From assembly GCA_029891385.1 (NCBI GenBank), contig CM057232.1:61689824-61753823 (forward strand): DNA of 64,000 nt, written 5' to 3'. The notes under the pieces were generated by a model. That model did no database searches, was not told the DNA's origin, and saw nothing but the letters and a program-made list of their open reading frames with translations. Source of the DNA: Erythroxylum novogranatense (Eukaryota > Streptophyta > Magnoliopsida > Malpighiales > Erythroxylaceae). The position numbers were made by a program, and so were the translations under genes. Positions 35,244-47,049 of this stretch are shown here, piece by piece (within the stretch, counting starts at the first letter, position 1; each line of letters begins with the position of its first letter).

Positions 35244-35536
35244 TTGAGGTTAGCTCGACAAATCACCTTAGGTCAATCGGTAGGTATCGGTCATACCAAT
35301 TGCATCTCGAATGCAACTATCGCTCGATGCTATCAACAGTTGATGTATGCACATACATTGGGTTATCAACACTTGATGCGTGTACATCGATGTACACTAC
35401 CCAATTTCGCCTCTGTCACGTTGACGCGAGGTTAGCTCAACAAATCAACGCTTCAGGAAAACCGACCCATTAATCCGAAAATCATATTTTCATGGTTCGA
35501 ACATATCCGTATAGAGTGAGCTTGAGGTTAGCTCAA
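35244..35536 (-). repeat. Leader hairpin copies of copia C
   Basis: TTGAGGTTAGCTCGA (35244), GCGAGGTTAGCTCAA (35426) and TTGAGGTTAGCTCAA (35522). Arms TTGAG and CTCAA enclose a GTTAG loop. They lie at the same leader positions as the GGG/CCC-armed hairpins of A and B. Confidence 0.75.
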
Positions 35537-35743
35537 CAACCCAACCTATAAGAACTCGGTTCTTACCATATTAATGGAAGGCGTTAGTTTTCATATTTAA
35601 ATTGAGGGATTTTAGGTCTCATCAAATTAATCTCATCCAGGATCATAGTCATCTTGACTATATGGACTGATTTAGGGCATTGCATCAATCATATTGAATT
35701 TATACCTAAAATCATCCATCATCCCTCGAAAGAATGTGTTTAT

Positions 35744-36022
35744 AGTCGATTGGAGCAAGTTCTAGTCGATTGGTACATGTGCTTGATCATTGGAACCTTT
35801 GTTCTAATCGACTACGACTCTTAGACGCGTTCGATCATTGGAACATGTTCTAGTCATTGGAAGGGGTTCTTGTACGTTCGATCGACCGGACATGTTCTAG
35901 TCGATGGAACCCATCTTCGATCATTGGAACAAATCTGGTCATTGGAATGCTCCTTTCCAATCATGGAACAATTCCTAGTCATTGGAATGCTCTCTCGGTC
36001 ATTGGAGCAAGTCGATCATTGG
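35744..36022. repeat. AGTCGATTGG-type array in copia C leader
   Basis: About a dozen copies of AGTCGATTGG, TCGATCATTGG or TCATTGG, often followed by AAC. Motif ends fall at 35753, 35773, 35793, 35841, 35860, 35889, 35907, 35928, 35945, 35965, 35985, 36005 and 36022, so spacing is mostly 17-21. At least one copy is inverted (CTAATCGACTA near 35804). The flanking leader sequence matches that around the AAGTCGACTT arrays of A and B. Confidence 0.85.
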
Positions 36023-37134
36023 AATGAGCTAAACTTGCTTTTTAGTTGGCTAATTCTCAATTAAATGCAGTCCCAATTCACAATACCAATATACCAAGTA
36101 TATAAAACATTATATTGATGTGCTAATGAAACTTTTCATCAAATCATGCATGCCATATAGTCAAACTATATTTGAAAACTTGAAACCGATTAATCAACTA
36201 TTAATCATTAGATTTCCACATAATTCAAGGACACCAAATAATCATGCTAAGTATCTCTAGGTAGGTTACACGTTATCAAAATTACTTGACACTTGTCACA
36301 CAAATTAAACGGCCAAAATAACTAAGATAACGGAATAAGCTAACGAGACTCTAAAGTGACCTATTCGACATCCAAAATTATTGGAAACCATAAATTCAAG
36401 AATCTCAACTTGGCATGCATACCACATCAACATAACACATTTTACTTATTATAAAAATGATTTAAGGCATTGAAATGAGAATTACACAACCAATCATTTC
36501 AAACAAAACAGCCCCAGCATGTTTCTCAAAACTGCCAAGCTATGCATTTTGCTCAAAATGATCATTGAAACATTTTCAATAAATGCTGAGAAAATTACAG
36601 AGGTTAAAACATGTTCCCAACATGCTCCATGAATTTTTTTAGGATTTATTTCCAACAAAAACTCATTGAACCTCAGCAATCTAGCCAAACCAGAATCTGT
36701 GTTCTCCAGCACAGACATTCCCATCAGCACACAAGAAATTCGGAAATAAATAGTAAATCACCTTGAAAACAATTTTCCATCCACAGAGACATTCACAAAC
36801 ATCTTAGGGACGTGTGGGTGAAAACCAATCTGAAAAACGATTTTTCTAGAATTTATTCTTGAATTTACAAGCATAGCTGTTTCAGAAACGTTCAACAAGA
36901 CAGCATCCGAAACTTAGGGAATTAAATTAGCAAAACCTTATCAATCGGCATCGATAAAATTTTTCCTTTCATAGACACATTCAGCAACATCTAATGAGCA
37001 AGTCTATACAAGAAAATTTCGAAAACCCCAATTCTATACAGAATCGAAATTGCACAGAAGTAGCATGCAACACAGCTCAATTCTCAAAGGAATTCCGACC
37101 TAGTTATCCTTTTAACTGTTTATACAACACAAGT

Positions 37135-37147
37135 GGCTCTGATACCA
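37135..37147 (-). other. Primer binding site of copia C
   Basis: GGCTCTGATACCA is the complement of TGGTATCAGAGCC, one base from the LTR start at 37149. Confidence 0.92.
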
Positions 37148-37148
37148 C

Positions 37149-38993
37149 TGTAGGAAAATCCCGGGATGGACATCACATGCCCAGGGTGCGGAATTAAAAT
37201 TTTTAAGTCCCGGGACATTCCCGAAAGCCAGGATCCATGTGTATGTATACACAATCAAACCATAACGACCAAAGTAGACCGTCTCTAACGGTATCCACGC
37301 AGAGGTCGGAAAACCTAACCGGGACAAACTCTTTTGACCCGGGAATAGCTAGACCAAAGAAAAGTGTGCTAGCACTAACCTTAGCCTTGGAGAGCAAGAG
37401 AGATGATCTTGGTGGAACCTTGGAGAAGAAGAAGCAATCTTGAATGGAAGATGATGAAGAAGATGGAAAAACCAAGTTTTAAGGCTTAACCATTAAGCCA
37501 TCGATTTTCTCCTTCCATCAACCGTGCAAGCCTCTTCCTCTAGCCTTCTTATATATGTTTTAACACTTAAAACACAATGAAAAAGCTTGGTGTAGAGTGT
37601 TCCACGTATAAGGCATAAAAATGCCTTAATTTGTGTAATAATCATTAACTTTGACTTTTCAAAGTTAATAAAGCTTCCTCTCCATTTTGGTTCCACGAAA
37701 TCAACATATATATATATAATTAATTAATTATTTACTTAATTAATTAATATATATAATTACTGAAGTGGTCCAGTCAAACTGGGGTCGGTCCTACCGGCCT
37801 ACCGGGCCCCGCCGGCGAAAACTCACCGGAAACGGTTTTCAGCAATGTCGATGTCGCGATCACATCGGGACATATCCCAATCTCATCGGGATCCATTTAA
37901 TCCTATTGCTCTCCAGATATCGGATCTCCGTCCAAACTATTTCTGATTCTCAAGTCACTCTAATGCGTGTGACCCATTAGGTTCCGGTTATGTTGGCCAC
38001 TTAGATTAACACTTAATCTGAGCAAGTCATGGCGGTATCTAGCAACACATCATGACCCCAATTGACCGGAAAGTAATTGGTTTGACTAATGAAACCATAT
38101 CACGAACCCTTCCATAGACAATTACCGTGCAATTAGTCCTTTCACCATGCTATACCCCACTTGGTTTGAGTATGGGCAATGTGTCAACTCTTACTAGGTG
38201 ATTAAATCAAATCTAGTCCAAGTGTAATAAGATCTCGTCCTAGGACTCATTACTTTATATGTCCATGAAGACCCTCTTCATGACATATGTATGCTCGGCG
38301 CGAGAGACTTCAAAGTAATGATCCCGATAAGAGGCCATGGGTATCTCTTCGCTATCACGAAGTGGTGAATCCTCTATTGGCTACTCAATTACCTTGAATA
38401 CCTCAAGCTATACCCAATCACCACCCTATGGCGACCTCGAAAGGCAACAAGGAATGGAGTCAAAATGCGAATCAAGATCCAAGATATCCTTGAGTACCTC
38501 AAGTCTAAGGATACTTGCACCATTGCTATGATGAGATTATCAACGACATTTGAATAGTACATCCATGTGATGATCTCATGGCAGGTCATCCAATGTACTT
38601 ACTACCACTAGTAAGCATCCACATGTCAAATCTAAATATCTCAATATTTACGGTTATGCGAGATCCTTTGCTGATCCAATCAAGACATTTGACATGTGCT
38701 AGTCTATCCGGATTAACGATGTCGGTCTCGTTAATCCTATGACTAGGGATAATTTGAATCTTGACATAATTGCACATGATAGGAATCTCGATAGTATGAT
38801 CACATCATAATTTCCTTCATGCTATGTCATATATCATGGACTTCATAAATTTGATTAAAGATCACTATCAATTCATAATAAAATGAATATCAAATAAATG
38901 AAAAATGCCTTTGCTTTATTTATTCATAACGTCTATACATGACTATGAACAAAATGCGCTAAAGGGGATTGCCTTTAGGGCACTACTCTAACA
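37149..38993 (-). repeat. Copia C 5' LTR (right)
   Basis: It matches 29326-31168, starting TGTAGGAAAATCCCGGG and ending GGGCACTACTCTAACA. It contains the AT hairpin at about 37705-37757. After its end, the leader of B resumes with AAATGACCTTGGG. Confidence 0.9.
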
Positions 38994-39001
38994 AAATGAC
39001 C

Positions 39002-39297
39002 TTGGGTTTGCCCAACAAGCCACCTTAGTTCAATCGGCAGGTATCAATCATACTATTTCCATCTTAGGTGCAACTATCGACTAGTGCTATCAACTTTTGA
39101 TGTATGCACACACATTGGGTTATCAACTCTTGATGCGTGTACATCTGATGTTCACTACCCAATTTCGCCTCTGTCCACGTTGACCTTGAGTTTGCTCAAT
39201 AAATCAACGCTTCTAGTGAAAACCGACCCATTAATCCGAAAATCTCATTTTCCATGGTTCGAACATATTCGTATAGAGTGAGCTTGGGTTTGCCCAA
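39002..39297 (-). repeat. Leader hairpin copies of copia B, right of C
   Basis: TTGGGTTTGCCCAA at 39002 and 39284, and TTGAGTTTGCTCAA at 39186. The G-C to A-T swap is on both arms of the stem. Confidence 0.85.
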
Positions 39298-39504
39298 CAA
39301 CCCAACTCTATAAGAACTCTGGTTCTCCCCATATTAATGGAAGGTGTTAGTTTTCATATGATTTGAGGGTTTTCAGGTCTCATCTTCTTCTTCTCCAAGT
39401 GGTAGGATTATAGTCACTATGACTATATGGAATGATTTAGGGCATATGATCAATCACATTGAGTTTATACCTAAAATCATCCATCATCCCTCTATGCATG
39501 TTAT

Positions 39505-39681
39505 AAGTCGACTTGTGTATGTATAAGTGGGCTTATGCCTCTGTAATAAGTCGACTTATGCATGTGTAAGTCGACTTATGCAACAGCATACCTGCACAAG
39601 TCGACTTGTACCATTGTGCAAGTCGACTTATGCGTCTACAGTGCACGGACAAGTCGACTTGTACATTATGTAAGTCGACTT
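39505..39681. repeat. AAGTCGACTT palindrome array in copia B leader
   Basis: Seven perfect copies start at 39505, 39548, 39568, 39598, 39620, 39651 and 39672, plus one degenerate copy, AAGTGGGCTT, at 39524. Spacing is 19, 24, 20, 30, 22, 31 and 21, close to the alternation seen in A. Confidence 0.95.
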
Positions 39682-40787
39682 ATCCAAGAGAAATTGCTAT
39701 CTAATCGGCTAATTTCTCAATCCGTGTAGTTTAAATCACAACACCAAGTCTAATACACATTATTATGAAGTACCAATGAAACACTTTCATTGTTGCTTAC
39801 CATATATAGTCAAAACTATACATGAAGAATTTGAAATCGGTGAATACACTGTTATTCACTTGGATTTCCAAATAATTCGAGAATATCAAATTATCAACCT
39901 AAGTATCTCTAGGTAGTCTACACTTTATCAAGACTACTTGACACTGGTCACAAAATTTGTGACGCCAAAACAATCAAGATAAGGAATATACTAACGAGAC
40001 GCTAATGAGACACATTTGACATCCGAAAATTATTTGGAAACCTAATTTCAAAAAATTCATTTAGGAAAGAATACAACATCAATGTAACACATTTTTAATC
40101 ACATTAAAAATGATCCAAGGCATTGGAACTGAAAATTACACAATTTCTCATTCCAAACAAAACAGCTCTAGCAACTTTCTCAAAACTGCCAAGCTCGATG
40201 TTTTGCTTGAAAAACCCATTGAAACAATTTCAATAAATTCTGAGAAAATTAAATAGGTCACTAAATGTTCCCAAAATGCTCCATGAATGTTTTCAGGATT
40301 TATTTCCATCAAAAACTCATTCAACCTTAGCAACAAAGCCAATGGAAAATTTGTGTTCCTTAACACAGCTATTCCCAGAAGCACACAATAAATTCTCAAA
40401 TAAATAGTAAATCACCTTGAAAACATTTCTCCATCCACATAGACATTCATAAACATCTTAGGGACATGTAGGTGAAAGAAAATCGGAAAAACCATTTTTA
40501 TACAATTTATTCTCGAATTTATAGGCATTCCTGTTCAGTGAATGTGCACAAAGACAGCACCCAACACATTAGGGAATAAATTAGCAAAACCATATCAAAT
40601 CACATTGATAAATTCCAGGCTTCCACAGACATATGCAACAACATCTTGTGAACATATCTGGGCAAGAAAATTTCGAAAACTATATCTCATACTGAATTCG
40701 AAATTCAACACATACAACATGCATCATCATCACAAGCTATAGCAACTCCGACCTAGTCATGGTTTCGTTGTTATATACGACACAAGT

Positions 40788-40800
40788 GGCTCTGATACCA
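40788..40800 (-). other. Primer binding site of copia B
   Basis: GGCTCTGATACCA, the complement of TGGTATCAGAGCC, ends one base before the LTR at 40802. Confidence 0.92.
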
Positions 40801-40801
40801 C

Positions 40802-42678
40802 TGTAGGAAAATCCCGGTGTGAGCATCACATGCCCACGGTACGGAAAACAAAAATTTTTATTCCGGGACCTTCCCGAAAGCCAGGATCCATGTGTATATA
40901 TAACAAACTCAAACCGAACGACCAAAGGAGACCGTCTCTAACGGTATTCACGCAGAGATCGGAGAACCTAACCGGGACAAACCCTTTGACCCGGGAATAG
41001 CTAGAACAAATTAAAGACTGCTAGATCTTACCTTTGTTCTATGAAGAGCTTGAAACCAACGATGATGGAAGATGAGAAGCTTAAAGATCGATGGTGGTAG
41101 CTTGAAAGATAAAACTCCTTTTATCTTCCACCAAAAACCAACGAAGATGATAGCTTGTTCAAGCCTTAGGATTTTGAAACTCTTTCTTCAATCCACGATG
41201 ATCATCCTCATTCAAAGAGAAGAAACTCTTTTCTTTTCTTCTTATTCAATAAGCCACCAACGATCATTCTTCTTCACTTTGCTATTTTGTCTTTTTGTCA
41301 TTTATTAACTTGATGACTAAGCAAAGTAAAAGAACCTTCCTTTCTCCTTCTCATCAATCCACGTATTCAACATATATATATATATATTAATTATTTAATT
41401 AATTGATCATATATATATATGTATATATATTACTGAAGTGGTCCACCACACCTTTGAATCGGTCCTACCGGGTCCCGGTATGGGAAAAACCCCCGGAAAC
41501 CTTTTTCAGCAATATCGATGTCGCGATCTCATCGGGACATATCTCGATCTCATCGGGATCCATTTAATCTGATTGCTCTCCATATATTGGAACTCTGTCC
41601 AAAACTATTTTACGAGTTCTCCGAGACACTCTTATGCGTGTGACCCATTAGGTTCCCGGTTATGTTGGCCACTTAGATTAACACTTAATCTAAGCAAGTC
41701 ATGAGCGGTATCTAGCAACACATCATGACCTCCAATTGACCGGAAAGTAATTGGTTTGACGAATGAATATCAATTCATCATGGACCATATCACGAACCTT
41801 TCCATAGACAATTACCGTGCAATTCATCCTTTCACCATCCTATACCCCACTTGGTTATGAGTATGGGCAATGTGTCAACTTTCACTAGGTCGACTACGTC
41901 AAATCTAGTCAAGTGATTTCAGTTCTTGTCACGGGACTCATTACTTAATATGTCATCAAGACACTCTTCACGACATACATACTCCGTCGAGATTTCTAAG
42001 TAATGACCGACAAGAGGCCATGGGTATCATCTTACGCTATCACGTAAGTGGTGAATCCTCTATTGGCTACTCAATTACCTTGAATACCTCAAACTGTACC
42101 CAAGCACCACCCTATGGCGACCTTTGTAAGGCAACAAGGAATGGAGTCAAAGCACGTAATCGGTATCCAAGATATCCTTGAGCACCTCGAGTCTAAGGAT
42201 ACTTGCACCATTGCTATGATGAGATTATCACCGACATTAGAATAGGACATCCATGTGATGATCTCATGGCGAGTCATCGATGTACTTACTACCTCTAGTA
42301 AGCATCCACATCTCAACCCTAAATATCTCATATTTACAGTTTCTAAGATCCACTGCTTGATCAAATCAAGGAGCATGAGATGTGCTAGTCTCTCTGGATT
42401 ACCGATGTCTAGTCTCAGTAATCCTATAACTAGGGATAATTTAGATACTGACATAATTGCACATGATAGGAATCTCAATAATATGATCACATCATAATTT
42501 CCTTCATGCTATGTCATATATCATGGACTTCATTAATTTGCTTATAGATCAATATCCGTTCATAAATAATGAACAGCAAGTTAATGAAATATGCCTTTCT
42601 TTATTTATTCATAAAGATTGTACACAAATTTGTATAAAATGCGCTAAAGGCGATTGCCTTCAGGGCACTACTCTAACA
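40802..42678 (-). repeat. Copia B 5' LTR (right)
   Basis: Complete, 1877 bp, from TGTAGGAAAATCCCGG to ACTACTCTAACA, followed by the AGTAG duplication (42679-42683). It is highly similar to the truncated left LTR, but between about 41940 and 42270 it shows CG where the left copy has CTG or CAG. Confidence 0.9.
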
Positions 42679-42723
42679 AGTAGATCCTTGCAAAACTCCT
42701 CGTGTCCTTCTACAAGGTGGCAT
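42679..42723 (-). pseudogene. Chromovirus X gag, N-terminal fragment
   Basis: An ATG at 42721-42723 gives MPPCRRTRGVLQGST, which runs into the AGTAG duplication and continues on the far side of copia B as APDSPTKEERTDES at about 23296-23250. A basic MPP-type start is usual for gag of Del/Tekay elements. The short leader to the primer site, about 150 bp, is normal. The break is entirely due to the B insertion. Confidence 0.8.
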
Positions 42724-42872
42724 CGTACTCCTTCACAGGTAAACAATAAGGATTAGCTACTGGTCAATCTACATGTATGCTTGATATGCATGTCACTTAA
42801 TCAATGCAACAATTAATCATATATCACACAGTTCATCCTATTATGCAGTCTAAGCCAAGGACACTGAACCTA

Positions 42873-42887
42873 GGCGCTCTGATACCA
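42873..42887 (-). other. Primer binding site of chromovirus X
   Basis: GGCGCTCTGATACCA, the complement of TGGTATCAGAGCGCC, lies four bases from the LTR start at 42892. It sets the minus orientation of X. Confidence 0.88.
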
Positions 42888-42891
42888 AACA

Positions 42892-43793
42892 TGTTGGGCC
42901 CGAGGCCCGGATCCCCATTACCGAGGCGGCCCCTCGGGCTGCGCCAAATTCCTTCGTACATCGTGACGAGCCATCCTCGCACGTTGCGACGAACGCTTCT
43001 CTCGCACGTCGCGGCGTGCCTCCTTCGCACGTCACGACGAACACTTCTCCGCTCGTCGCGACGAATTTATTTATTATATGTCGCGACGAGCTCCACATCG
43101 CGGCGTGTTCATATGCACGTCACGACGTGCGGGTCTGGAGCTCGACTCCGAAACCCAGTTTTCTTGCATTTTCCAACTTCAATCCATCCCTTTAGCAATT
43201 GCAACACATCTAAACTTTAGATCAAGACATATACTACCTTTCTAACCCAGCAATAACACAAAATCAGTCACAAATGCATCAATCCAAGAGATCTAGCCAT
43301 TTTTGCCTTACAAACACTAAAACCTTCGATTCTCACACATTCTACCTATCCTTAGGTTAAATCCAACTAAAACAAGTTTAACACAAGCAGAACTTACCCG
43401 AAAATGGTTCGAAAGTGTCGAAAATCTCAAAGATCGCAACTCTCTTCTTCTTCTCCTCCTTCGTCCACCGACAGCTTCCTCTTCTTCTTTTCTCTTTTCC
43501 TTCTTTCTATTTTCTTTCCTTCCCTTCTAAGCTTTTACTCTCAAGTCTAATGAAATAGGTAAAGACCATTTTACCCTTCCAACCAACCTTAACCCATTCC
43601 AACCTAAGCAAACTTCCTAAAATGCACTCATATATCTTTATCCTATCATTTCCTTTAATTCTCATCAAAACCACATTAAACGCAAATAACCCGCAATTAT
43701 CCACTAATGCTTCCAAATTAATCAAACGAAAGCATAATCACATACTTAACACAATTAAGGCTTAATGACATCATAAAAATTCAGGGTCTAACA
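42892..43793 (-). repeat. Chromovirus X 5' LTR (right, internally deleted)
   Basis: 902 bp, from TGTTGGGCCCG to GGTCTAACA, followed by the CTAAC duplication. Compared with the left LTR it lacks the counterpart of 6469-7796, joined at a GCC shared by both break points. It keeps the CpG palindromes (42959-43127) and the pyrimidine-rich segment near 43440-43530. The open frame at 42804-43220 across the palindromes is a by-product of their composition. Confidence 0.88.
42959..43127. repeat. CGTCGCGACG palindrome array in X LTR
   Basis: Copies (CGTCGCGACG, CGTTGCGACG, CGTCACGACG and similar) start at 42959, 42982, 43007, 43030, 43054, 43079, 43096 and 43118. Spacing is 23, 25, 23, 24, 25, 17 and 22. 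The longest symmetrical core is TCGTCGCGACGA. A decayed and partly duplicated counterpart is in the left LTR at about 7808-7870 and 17706-17880. Confidence 0.9.
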
Positions 43794-43798
43794 CTAAC

Positions 43799-45540
43799 CT
43801 TCGTGTAGAAATGATAAATTCACAATCATTTCCAAAACAAACTCTTTGAATTTATCATGAAAGTGAATTTTTCAATTTCTTGTAGCCTTTCAACTATACA
43901 TCAAATATATCATTAAAGACGTTAGTTTCAATTAGATGAATAGTCATGAGATTTGAACCTTTCAAATTCCTTCTTACTCCCACATCAAATGTATCATTAA
44001 AGACATTAGTTTCAATTAGATGTATAGTCATAAGATTTGAACCTTTCAAATTCCTTCTTACTCCCACTACTTATCTTGAGAACGGTTCTGCCATAAGCAT
44101 ACATTGAATCAAACAATTCGTTCAATGGGTTTTTAAGAATATATCCAACCTTTTGGATATCTCATAACACTTTATTACTCAATTTAGTTCTAAAATAAAT
44201 GGATAATATATGCTTCAACTAAGCATCACATCTTAAAATCATTAGCTTTAACTATTTCAAAGACTTAACATTTCATATCTAATATGAAATCTAGCTAATT
44301 GATTCAACTAGAACTATAGAAGGTAAGTCATTGTACCGGACATTGCTATAAAAGAAATACTATTGCATCATACAATATCTCATATTGTATTTTACTCCTT
44401 ACATAAATTCATATACTTATGAATTTAATTGTGAAGGAATTCACTAAAGAGTCTCATTCCCTATAAATAACCGAAAATTTAAAACTTACCACAATGATCT
44501 CATCGATGTGCTTCAGCATTCTCAATTCTTAATTTCTACTTAGATTTAAATAATTTAAACTTTTCAAAATTTTAAATCATCATTTTATTTAATACATATG
44601 ACTATATCACATAAATTCATTAGTAATAAAATAAAATAAAATATTATCCTTTATGAATTGTTATTCCATCTAATACATCACATGTATAAAATTTAACAAT
44701 TCAATATCATCATCATCCTTTCACTAAAGGTTGATTTGGTTATTCTTCAACTTTACAAGTTTCACAAGTTCCATACGATTCATAATCAAAAGGATACACA
44801 TATCCTTGTATGTAACTTTATGATTTTCATTCTATTGATATAACCAACATGGCATAAAAGGATTGTCTCGATTATCAATCCTTTTATTCTTGTCATTTAT
44901 GTTAAGCATAAGTCTCCTTTAATCCAACACATACAAACTCTTTGTATAAATTAGATCAGCTACTTTTACTTAATAATGTATTTCTAACCATGCAATGAAC
45001 ATTACAATAATGATGAATCTAAATTCAGTATCAAATACTCATAAGCATGAATTAGAAATACATATGATCTCATTCATATCACATATAGGCAAGAAAAATA
45101 ATGCAATAATTTTCTTCTTATGACAACTGTTGACATACTATAGCAAAGCCTTTAATTGTAGCCCATATTTATGCTTTTAGTACGTTAAATTAAGGGGAAC
45201 AATTCTAACAAGGTACTATACCTTTCAACCTTCCTCCATGCAACCCCTTGCATTTTGCTATCATAGTGTTGACATACATCTTACATGTCATCGTCAAAGT
45301 TTACGAGACATTAGTCAACTCAAAATGTCAATACATTTTGTCATCTTTATGATTTTGACATATCTCGACAACTTTGTCACCATATCCTCAATAGGGATTG
45401 TAGCAACATTGCATAATGAACATACAATTTTCTATCTAACTTTTGAGAACTTTTCTCAAACATATCCTATGTCCAAGAACTTGGGTTCACTAACTTATCA
45501 ACTATACTAAACAAGGTAAATTCTACTAAGAACAAAAAAT
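43799..45540 (-). pseudogene. Copia E gag-pol relic
   Basis: This region follows the X insertion inside E. No open frame survives. At nucleotide level 44765-44990 resembles the pre-integrase region of B at 27660-27900: both carry ACGATTCATAATCAAA or TGATTCATAATCAAA, a GGCATAAAAGG or TGCCATAAGT, and TTGTCATTTATGTTA or GTCATTAACATTC. The section is only about 1.7 kb, where intact relatives need about 3.5 kb, so large deletions have occurred. Where gag lies is uncertain; 45238-45540 is the likely place. Confidence 0.5.
43898..44065. repeat. 84-bp tandem duplication
   Basis: Two copies of a block beginning ACATCAAATATATCATTAAA or ACATCAAATGTATCATTAAA start at 43898 and 43982, with a few differences. 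It lies in the pol relic of E. Confidence 0.85.
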
Positions 45541-47049
45541 AAATGTAAAAAAAACAAGTAATCAGTTATATGCCATGACTACCAAATAAGATTAGGACTT
45601 TAATCATGCATTTGGTTACTCTCACTATTTTATTCGAAATAATAGCCCTCACTACTATTCAGAAAGATTACTCTAATCTTTCTAGTGGGCTAGGATTCCA
45701 TTCAAGTATAGTTGACCTTGAGTTTGCTCAACAAACCAATTATACTTAAATTAGGTAGATAACAACTTTATCAATCATATCTCATTTGACTCCTAGATCC
45801 GTTCGGTGACAACTCTTGCCACAACATATTTTATATGTCATTCCTAACCTTGCCTCTAAATTCATGTGATCATGAGTTTGCTCATCCAAATCACACAAAT
45901 TTAGTTAAGTAAAACCCAATATTATAAGACTAAACATATTCGGGTTAAAGAGGCCTTGAGTTTGCTCAATAAGCCTTACAATAAACAGAACTCTGGTTTA
46001 TTCTTATAACAATGGAAGGCATCAATCACGTTCTTAACGTGTACTAAATATTTTAACGAGGGGTTTTAATTTCTTGTGTCTCATCAAACATAAATTGCAT
46101 GTAAAATATCACACATATAAAACATACAATTTATCATGCATCCAATATATATATCAACCATATAAATAAAGTATGCAACTTATGCACTCATAATCAAATT
46201 ATATGCATAAAATATGCATCCAATATATCTATTAACCATATAAATAAAGTATGCAACTTATGCACTCATAATCAAATTATATGCATAAAACATCAAGCTT
46301 CGTTTGATTCTAGTTGTTGATCTTCATAATCTAAAATAACATTTCCAACTCCATGGAAAAATTAAATTAGATTAAAACAATTGATTCCTAAATAAATTAA
46401 ATTCCTATTCCAAATAGAAATTTGATTTAATTTGAAACTAATTTTCAAATCCAGTTGGAAACTATTTCTATTTTGTTTTGGACTCCTTTAATAATAATTT
46501 AATTCAAAACAATTTTCAATTAATTATTCTTCTTACTTATTATAATTTAGAAAACTTCTTTTCAAAATTATATAAGTAAGACATTCTAATCTAAATAGAA
46601 GACTATTTATAATCTAATTAGAAATCACCATTTCTAATCTCATTAAAATTACTATCCCTTAATTAGAAAACTATTTTCTAATATTAAAAGGAAACTACTT
46701 TCAAAATTAAATAAAACATTTTAAATTTAATTAAGAAAGTCTTTATATTATTTATTTAGAGATTGATTTCTTAATAAATTAGAAAATCTTTCTTTAATAA
46801 ATTAGAAAACTATTTTTCAAAAATATTAAAGAAAACTTCTTTTCTTGATAAATAAATGAAATCATTTTAAATTTTAATCAAGATAATATCATTTCTAATA
46901 AATCATGAAACTTATTATTTATAAATAAAGAAACAATTTCTAAATAAAATAGCAATTCTCTAAACAAATAAAATTTATAAATTTAATTTATCTCAATCAA
47001 ATTGAAATAAATAAATTTAATTAAGAAACAACTTTCTTAATTATTTAAG
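45541..47049 (-). other. Copia E leader, first part
   Basis: Non-coding. It contains three leader hairpins at 45718-45731 (TTGAGTTTGCTCAA), 45872-45885 (ATGAGTTTGCTCAT) and 45956-45969, at positions collinear with those of B (the following ACTCTGGTTTATTC resembles ACTCTGGTTCTCCC). It also has a 78-bp tandem duplication at 46136-46291. The rest is AT-rich with TTAATT-type runs. It continues at 57511 after solo LTR Y. Confidence 0.65.
46136..46291. repeat. 78-bp tandem duplication
   Basis: Two copies of a block beginning ATGCATCCAATATAT start at 46136 and 46214. Both contain AAATAAAGTATGCAACTTAT. Confidence 0.88.

Larger units (their letters stand above)
29326..38993 (-). mobile_element. Ty1/copia element C
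   Basis: LTRs are 29326-31168 and 37149-38993, both starting TGTAGGAAAATCCCGGG and ending CTAACA. They are nearly identical over long stretches, so C is the youngest or among the youngest insertions. The flanks are AAATC (29321-29325) and AAATG (38994-38998), a duplication with one mismatch. It interrupts the leader of B between two tandem copies of a roughly 90-bp leader repeat. The minus strand is set by the primer site at 37135-37147. The coding region is the most heavily frame-broken of A, B and C despite the young LTRs. Confidence 0.9.
23302..42678 (-). mobile_element. Ty1/copia element B
   Basis: The left LTR is 23302-25130 (its outer 53 bp are missing) and the right LTR is 40802-42678. 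AGTAG is duplicated at 23297-23301 and 42679-42683. The methionine-type primer site next to the right LTR sets the minus strand. Internal DNA is 25131-29320 and 38994-40801, with copia C inserted in the leader. B belongs to the same family as A and C: the same LTR blocks, gag start, pol end and leader palindrome array (AAGTCGACTT, as in A). The protein is broken by at least two gag frameshifts, a TGG-to-TGA stop in RT and integrase frameshifts. Confidence 0.9.
6415..43793 (-). mobile_element. Ty3/gypsy chromovirus X (Del/Tekay-like)
   Basis: The left LTR starts TGTTGGGCCCG at 6415 and ends at 18536 (it is split by copia A). The right LTR is 42892-43793. Perfect CTAAC duplications flank the element (6410-6414 and 43794-43798). 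A methionine-type primer site sits left of the right LTR, so X runs on the minus strand. The domain order gag, protease, RT, RNase H, integrase, chromodomain is the chromovirus order. Copia A lies in its 3' LTR and copia B (with C inside) lies in gag. Without inserts X is about 8.2 kb. Assignment to the Del/Tekay type rests on LTR style and the chromodomain ending and is likely but not proven. Confidence 0.9.

Noticed and set aside
39505..39681. Regularly spaced short repeats resembling a CRISPR array
   Set aside because: The repeats are only 10-bp palindromes, the spacers vary and are not unique-length, the context is a plant copia leader, and no cas-like gene is present.
42804..43220. 138-codon open frame rich in Arg, Thr and Ser
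   Set aside because: It lies across the primer site and the CpG palindromes of the X LTR; the composition comes from the repeats. The frames at 56549-56957 are rejected for the same reason.
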